From Hofstenia miamia (lineage: Eukaryota > Xenacoelomorpha > Acoela): DNA of 64,000 nt. The notes below the pieces were generated by a model. The model was not told the origin of the DNA. It ran no database searches and saw only the letters and a program-made list of their open reading frames with translations. The stretch covers positions 3,079,300 to 3,143,299 of the forward strand of contig SCFE01000005.1 of assembly GCA_004352715.1 (NCBI GenBank), in the 5' to 3' direction. This document shows, one piece after another, positions 57,854-64,000 of this stretch. The position numbers and the translations under genes are program-made. Every line of letters starts with the position of its first letter. Position 1 is the stretch's first letter.

Positions 57854-59460
57854 ATGTTAACCTCACTCTATGACGCCTATCTTTAAGAAATGATACTATC
57901 CATTTGATCGTGGAATGTTTGATGCCTATATCAAACAAATGCTTAATAAGTAATGGATGACTTACAAAGTCAAAGGCCTTTTTCAGGTCAAACAAATATA
58001 CTCATATATAGGAATGGTCTGTGTCAAGCTTTTAAAGCCATTCATATGAAATATTAACCAGGGCTGATGCAGTGGATCTACCAGGAATGACACCATACTG
58101 GTACGGGTCTAGCACCTCCAATATACGAGTTTTCAGTTTGTTATCTACAATAATTTCTTCTATTACCTTAGATACTGAGCACATAAGAGCAATTGGATGT
58201 AAATCATTAATAGGAGTACATACAGGTCTTACCTTAGCTAGAGGTACGACCTCAGGGGCTGCAAAGGGAGTAGCACAGCTATCATGCAGTGACCTATTAA
58301 TCAGTAAGGATAAGGGATGCGCCATCTTGTAGCTAAAATACTTTAGAATCCAGCATGGTATAATTCGCTGTTTTCTGTCAGGACCAGAAAATTTGAGTGG
58401 AGATATTTGACTAATAATCTTAAGCACAGAATATTCGTCAGTTTGGGGTTCATCAAATACAGGATCATCAGATATACTGGGGTAATGACCTACGGAAGAT
58501 GTGAGATCGTCATTTATCCTATTTGCCAATTCTTCTTGAGACAAACCAGCCAAATTTCAACGAAGGACCAATGAGTTACTATCATTGTAATTACATAGAT
58601 TTTTTATTGATTTCCACCACTATTGCGGATTTCTGATTTTAAGATCTTTAATGTGGTTCCTATAAAACTACCGCCTATTTTCCTTAATAGAGCATTTAAC
58701 AGCATTCCTCATCTTTCTAAATTCAAAAGGGTTGTTATTGTGAAGGGCTGTTTGACGCTTTGCAATCAGTCACTTGGTATTATTAGATATCCAAGTTTTA
58801 TCCTGTACAAAGATACGAGATTTAAACAAAGGAAAGCACTCATTAATCCAACTGTCTATGAAGTCATCAAAAATATCCCACATGTCCTCAAAGAAATAAG
58901 CTTGTTGGAATAAGGACAACCAGTTGACCTTACAAATGGTGTTACTAAACTTTCTAAGGCCACTAGGAGTCTTCACACATTTCCACACTATACATTTAAT
59001 CACATCAGATCTATATTCCTTGGCCTTAACTGAAACAGATAAATGTCGGCATCCTCCCAAATTAGGTAATGGTGTTGCATCAGCAAACAGCTGCGAATGA
59101 GAAACAAATGCCTTATCTAATATTTTGTTTCCATGGGTGTGAAACTTAACCATTTGAGTGAGCTGAAATCATCATGTAAAATGCCAGTATTTAAATCATT
59201 AAAATCGCCGCCAATAATTGCCGCATAATAGGTAACTTTAATTCAATGTTGTGTAGAACTGATCACAGATAGGGTTTCATACACCCATTATCTTGTTTTG
59301 TCCAATAAGGATGATAGATTACGCCTATGACAAATCCACTAATGCCACAAGCTGACTTAGGTGGTGACATGATGACTCATAAAGACTCAAAAGGGAAGTG
59401 GTATATCTCATTAGGAGAAAAAGATTGTTTTCATTAAGACTAAATCAAATTTATAATATT
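57854..59460 (-). pseudogene. LINE-3, endonuclease end and RT start
   Basis: On minus from the right: 'IIGGDFNDLNT' near 59200, the GDFN box of an APE endonuclease; 'THGNKILDKAF' and 'CRHLSVSV', where SDH is mutated (59153-58770); linker 'NWLSLFQQAYFFEDMWDIFDDFIDSW'; then 'DKTWISNN'. RT follows at 58553-58032 (VVPLAKVRPVCTPINDLHPIAL, the fingers; DPYQYGVIPGRSTASAL) and 57995-57862 (FDLKKAFDFVSHPLL, the first catalytic Asp). The frame is cut by the hAT. LINE-3 resembles LINE-2 in plan but its sequence boxes differ. Confidence 0.85.
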
Positions 59461-60518
59461 ATTTGATAGGCCCCTGATAGTAATTTCAAGTGAATGCTTC
59501 ACCAAACAGAGACAACGTGTCACAGAGTGCTAGACGACAAACTAGACATTATTAAAAGAAAAATTGTATTTTAACAATTTTCTACCAGAATTATTGAATC
59601 TTTAAAAATATTTAGTAAATTAAGTGTTGTAAGGTTTTGTCAGAGCCAAAGTATGACAATTACGTAGTAAAATGTCTGATTCTTTTTGCACCACGATTCA
59701 TTCAGAAATTTTAACAGTATGCAACTTTGAAGATGGAAATTATAGTAATGATAACATCGGATTTAGTAATTAAGTGAATATGATTATTTGTCTAAATTGG
59801 ATCTTATTATGATTCAAAATATTCCATTCTGCCATGCATAGTGGGCAGAGTTTTGTGAGCTGCCCAACCCACCACACCAACATTATGGCCTGACACATGA
59901 TCATTTGTTAGCATCTGCCCCATACTACCGACCCAATTTTTTCTATCGCCCAAAATTGCCCAACTCTCTAAAACTACGACGTCCTATTGCTGTTCATGAT
60001 ATTTTTATAGCACTATAAAACACCATCGCTTTCAAATACGTTGAATCTCTACTCATTTTTAATGTTATCTACAATCAACACCAATAAAAATTTAATAGCA
60101 TGATGCCAACACATAACAAAAGCTTAATAGCAAAAATGAAACTTAATTGCAGCTTATAATATTTTGCATAAATTCAATATTTTTTGCAATATTTTTATGC
60201 AAGGGGTAATCGCACTGGTACAATGTAATTGCGCAGTCTATTAACCACAAATCAAGTTCAGATCCAAAAGATTGTATTGATGTTATTGATTAGAAAAGAA
60301 TTTCATACATATCTAAAGTACGCAATATTTAATTTTCCAAAATGCCAATAAATTTCCAAGTAAGTCCAACATGTATAAAGCAGGGAACTTTTATCAATAA
60401 AATTACTTTTACTATCTCTAAAACTTACAATTCTTTAAAACCATTTTCTGAGCTCGACTTGTTTTGCAACACTTGTGCCCATGGGTACCTACTTTGAAAA
60501 AGCTTTCCTACATACTAA
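59461..60518. other. intergenic, no gene seen
   Basis: AT-rich DNA. A GC-richer patch at 59838-59990 (GGGCAG...CTGCCCAACCC) can fold locally and may be another small MITE, but I cannot place ends. Confidence 0.45.
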
Positions 60519-60832
60519 AGAGTGACATCGGGTACTCATTAAACCCGAACCGATTTGGGGTTTCGGTTCGGGTTGGGTTCGAGTACAAATGCTAGATTAC
60601 AAAAAAAAATTACTGATATTTATCATAGTTTGATTTGAGAAGGGATCTAAGACGATAAGTTATACCAATAAATTGCAGTTTCCCCTATAAGAAAATGATT
60701 GATGTTGATGATCACTTGATTGGATAAAAATCCACAAAGTCAAATCAAATTCAACGTTTCAGGTCGGGTTAGTGTAGTTAATATAACGATCGGGTCGCGT
60801 TCTGATCTATGTTTACCTCATATTGTCACTCT
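60519..60832. mobile_element. MITE candidate, ~314 bp
   Basis: AGAGTGACA at the left (60519-60527) is matched by its inverse TGTCACTCT at the right (60824-60832). The interior holds GGGTTCGGGTT and GGTCGGGTT tracts, reminiscent of the GAGTTCGAGTT tracts in the hAT MITE at 38177. No exact 8-bp duplication is seen, so this is tentative. Confidence 0.4.
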
Positions 60833-61031
60833 CTACTACAAGGTGATTCATGGAAAATTGATGTGTTTATAGTGTACATCAAATTATTTACTAAATTATG
60901 TATTATAAAATATTTAGAAACAAATCATTGTCTTTGATAAATGATGCAAATTTGAAGCTGCTTTCTAAAATTAGTCTCCACATTCACTAATGTTTCTTTA
61001 CCTATTTCTTGCAAATTTTCACATATTGCAG

Positions 61032-61241
61032 TCTTTTGTCCTCCAAGTGTACCAGGCTACCCAGCATAAAAGTGTGATTTCAAAAATCCCCACCACATAT
61101 GGAAGGATTGGACAAGAATGGAGGCCAGAGGAGATCTCCAATGTGTGGAATAACATGATTCAGGAATGCAGTCTGATCAGCAGTCATGGACACTTTCACT
61201 GTATGAGCAGAGGCTCCATTTTGATTAAACCATTTCAATGA
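61032..61241 (+). CDS. possible terminal exon of an unknown gene, 69 codons
   Basis: A pyrimidine-rich stretch and TTGCAG precede 61032, with CACTAAT about 45 bases upstream as a branch-site candidate. The frame that follows has a composition unlike the transposon relics around it (ISKIPTTYGRIGQEW, EEISNVWNNMIQE) and ends in TGA at 61239-61241. I do not recognise a family. No other exon of the same gene is seen in the window, so this rests on the splice-site pattern and composition only. Confidence 0.3.
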   Translation, partial: SFVLQVYQATQHKSVISKIPTTYGRIGQEWRPEEISNVWNNMIQECSLISSHGHFHCMSRGSILIKPFQ

Positions 61242-62490
61242 TGTGTTTTTGTCGCGCATTTACCAATTTTTATGATCACAGTTAGGATGGAGTGAAAAAT
61301 GTTTTTTGATTTTTGAAAAAAGAGTTCTTAAAGTTGCCTCTCCTTCTAAGAAAACATTTTTAAAACTTTATTGTAGTTGCCATTTTATTTCTGCTGACTA
61401 CCCCCCAATTTTTACTTGCAAGGAGGTTTAAAATTCCAAAATTGTAAACATCTTTCAATTTTATAGCTATGGCCTCATGCTGTACACCAAATGAAGAAAA
61501 TCAGTATAAGTTTTTCATGTTTTCCTTATGTCCTTTGCTAAGATAAGCACTTAAAATTTCTCAGTATTAAAATTAAATTACATTAGACAATTCAATGACA
61601 TAACAGTGAAATTGACTCGAAAAATTAAATTATTATTCATCCCAACCAGTACCGAAAGAATACAAAACTGCATTTGAAGATGAGAGTTCTCTTGTTGAAT
61701 GTAGTATTAAAGTCCCATAAAATTTCCTATGCAAATAAGTTGAATTTGCTTAGATAAAATAAATATGTCAAACTCCTGGTAAAATATTACCTAGACGTAT
61801 GAAATCAACAAAAGTAAGCATTCCTATGATGAGGGTATTACTTGGACAGAAGTTACATTTCCAGACAGTAATTATCAGCACAAAGATGTCTCACGATATA
61901 TAAGCAATGAAATGGCCATAGATCAATAGAAATATATTAATATTACTTCTAATGAAAACACCTATAAGCTATTGGTTTCCTTAGAACATACAATCAGTTC
62001 AAGATGTGATAAGTGATTTGGTGGTCAATAAGGTTATATGTTACTAAATGAAAACCATCAAATGATTTTAAAGAAAAGTATTGTTTCATTTCATTTTCCT
62101 AATATTACAAGGCAATTGAAAACATTTTATTGCATTGTTAGCTAAAGCCTCTATAATGAAAACTCCAATGATATACTATTTAGTTTTCCCTCAAATGATT
62201 AGTTTCATTGCATTCTTCAATTGGTCAAAATTGGAAAATTTGGGACTTTTAGTAATGTTTATGCAATATATTGGAAAATTGTATTATCAATTAGTATGCA
62301 TGGAGGCTACTGCATGCATCACTATCCCAATATCACGTTATTATCCAAATTATTGTAGTATTAGACTTCCATAAAAAAACTCTTTTATATATTTATTAAT
62401 GTATTCTTTAATACACATAATACATTCAAAAGCATACTTAAAGATGAGGATAATAGCATACACTAATAGGAAAATTATGTTAAGGGTTTT
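61242..62490. other. intergenic, no gene seen
   Basis: AT-rich DNA between the possible exon and the GPCR end. Short frames only. Confidence 0.5.
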
Positions 62491-62790
62491 TTATAAGGGA
62501 CTCAGTTTTTCCTTAACTACATTTCTTCTTGGAAAAAAGACTCCAAAGAGCTTTTCACGAAAATCTTTGAACAATGCGACATAAAGCAATGGATTAATAA
62601 TGCTAATTGCAAGAAACATCAATTCAGCTGTACGAAGAAAGTAAATATCCACTTGAGAAAATGTATAAGCATAAGACCTACAAAAACAAATAAATACACT
62701 ATTTTCAAATAAATAAGTTAAAATTGTAGAGAACCAGGGTTGCACTGTTTTAAGCAAGTGTCTTTCACATGAAGGAAAAACTTTTTTAAG
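62491..62790 (-). pseudogene. GPCR fragment: TM6, TM7 and C-tail
   Basis: The minus frame begins around 62790 with 'RHLLKTV', the end of the third intracellular loop, followed by a TM6-like hydrophobic stretch, then TM7 'LMFLAISIINPLLYVALF' with NPxxY, helix 8 'KDFREKLFGVFF' and a stop at 62491. The frame upstream is broken at 62760-62820 and no TM1-TM5 is found in the next 1.2 kb. It may be a 5'-truncated pseudogene or the last exon of a receptor that continues far upstream. The TM6 CWxP box is not recognisable. Confidence 0.6.
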
Positions 62791-63896
62791 TCACCTTGAA
62801 AAAACATCAATGCTTTCATGTTAAACTTTGCAAATAAATTCTAACAGCAACACAAAATGTATATAAAACTGTTATCTGTATAGTTGTATATTTATAGAGC
62901 AGAACTTCGTTTTTGATATCAAGTGCCGGTATTAATGGTTTGCAATTCAAACTTAACAAAAAACAATGAAATTTAGTGAATAAATATATTTTATGCGAAA
63001 GGCCTTCATAAGATTGCAGGTAAATATAGCACATTTAAATACCTATAAGTAACCGGCACTATGTACTTGGGGAGTCTGCAAATGCAGCACTTTGTAGATT
63101 GTTTGGAATTAATTTACTACTAAATTGCACCGGTCATAAAATAGTGCTAAGTGCGCCAAATTGGCATTAATATAAATAGGTCGGGACAGGCAGGGCTTGG
63201 GGCAAAATGTTTGCCCTATTGCCATCTTTGTGTGAAGCATACGTGTACCTACCCTCACCCAATAATAAATGTACCCACTCATGATTATGGACTTGTAAAA
63301 AACCAAGTATTAGCGCTAATATATATATTTTTTTCAATTAATTTATATTTTTATACTGTTCTACCGAGATTTGAGATGTTTCAAATCATGTATAAAATAA
63401 TTAAGAATTTTCTTTAAGTGATAAATACTAAAAAATCTTTCGATGTTGAGAAACTTAGAAAGTCTAGAAAAATCAACAAATGATGCTTAGCATAAATTTA
63501 ATTTGCAGTTTATGATGAAATAATGCAAACTTGCAATGCAACTTGTTAATATAATTGAGAATGACTCCTGGTTCTGTATTTGAAAACAAAAATAGCCAAA
63601 AATTTATGATTTAAAGAAACAACCAAAATCTTTTGTAGGAACACTTTTGAGAGGCGAAAAAACTTTAAAGTTTAAGTTGACAATGATTTCTATAGAGTTT
63701 GAAGACTTACAAAAACTGAAGCACTTTTTATATAATTAGTCAAACAAAATTTATTGCAAAACTGCAAACTACAATCTTTATATATTTATAAAACATTAAT
63801 AAAAAATATATAATATCAATGTCCGTGCGTGCTTGTGGCTTTCTAGTGCTATACAACATTTTCGAATGCTTATTGTCACTAAGTATGCAATATCTA
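62791..63896. other. intergenic, no gene seen
   Basis: AT-rich DNA. A GC-richer patch near 63120-63250 has short frames on both strands without motifs. Confidence 0.5.
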
Positions 63897-64000
63897 TTAA
63901 AAAGGAATGTGAACAATTTTTCTGAATTTCTCGTAATTTAATTCCATTTTAATTTCATGATCTAGGTTATTCCACATTTTATTTGCTGTGTTGTGAAAAC
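63897..64000 (-). pseudogene. LINE RT extreme C-terminus at window edge
   Basis: On minus the frame reads 'FHNTANKMWNNLDHEIKM' and ends 'FRKIVHIPF' with a stop at 63897-63899. The pattern 'F...A...WN.L...I......FK..L' is the usual end of CR1/jockey-type RT proteins, comparable with 'FTFNSCTLWNNL' in LINE-2. The rest lies outside the window. Confidence 0.6.

Overview
The window is AT-rich eukaryotic, almost certainly metazoan, DNA that consists mainly of decayed and nested transposable elements. Two pieces of rhodopsin-class GPCR genes are the only clear host-type coding signals. Nothing bacterial was seen: no operons, ribosome binding sites, rRNA, convincing tRNA or CRISPR array. The mix of APE-type LINE relics, Ty3/gypsy elements, hAT transposons with their MITEs, a probable Penelope relic and a single-exon GPCR would fit a cnidarian such as Hydra or another AT-rich invertebrate. 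That taxonomic guess is an inference with low confidence. Four assembly gaps are exactly 1000 N and are probably placeholders.

Layout. (1) 224-1752: two LINE reverse transcriptase 3' ends on the minus strand. (2) 2753-13033: a composite of LTR elements. LTR-A copies lie at 2753-3301 and 11775-13033, with a primer-binding-site-like TGG after the first and a polypurine tract before the second, so LTR-A reads on plus. Between them is a Ty3/gypsy element on minus (gypsy-1: gag, protease, RT, RNase H, integrase) with its own LTR-B at 9588-10438, and a broken plus-strand reading frame of about 410 codons that I cannot assign. (3) 13338-14471: tandem and direct repeats, partly around small gaps. (4) 16729-27063: an inverted repeat with arms of about 4 kb carrying LINE relics. 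A third copy of much of the right arm lies in direct orientation at 30505-34484. (5) 28740-29269: a gypsy gag-protease relic. (6) about 36990-44985: a second gypsy element (gypsy-2, minus). It is interrupted by an LTR-B-related solo LTR and by a 356-bp hAT MITE with a perfect 8-bp target duplication. (7) 44990-49068: an APE-type LINE (LINE-2, plus). It is split by an LTR-B solo LTR that itself holds a MITE flanked by TTAA. (8) about 49440-49960: a probable Penelope-like relic. (9) 50936-51837: a class A GPCR on minus with two single-base frame breaks. (10) 54610-59460: LINE-3 (minus), split by a complete but decayed hAT transposon at 55456-57853. (11) 59461-64000: a MITE candidate, a possible terminal exon, the TM6-TM7 end of a second GPCR, and one more LINE 3' end at the window edge.

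How the pieces relate. The order of insertion can be read from who interrupts whom: a MITE inside older inserted sequence inside an LTR-B solo LTR inside LINE-2; a small MITE inside a hAT inside LINE-3; a hAT MITE and a solo LTR inside gypsy-2. None of the mobile elements looks intact. If the two frame breaks in the first GPCR are assembly errors, it is the best candidate for a working gene here.
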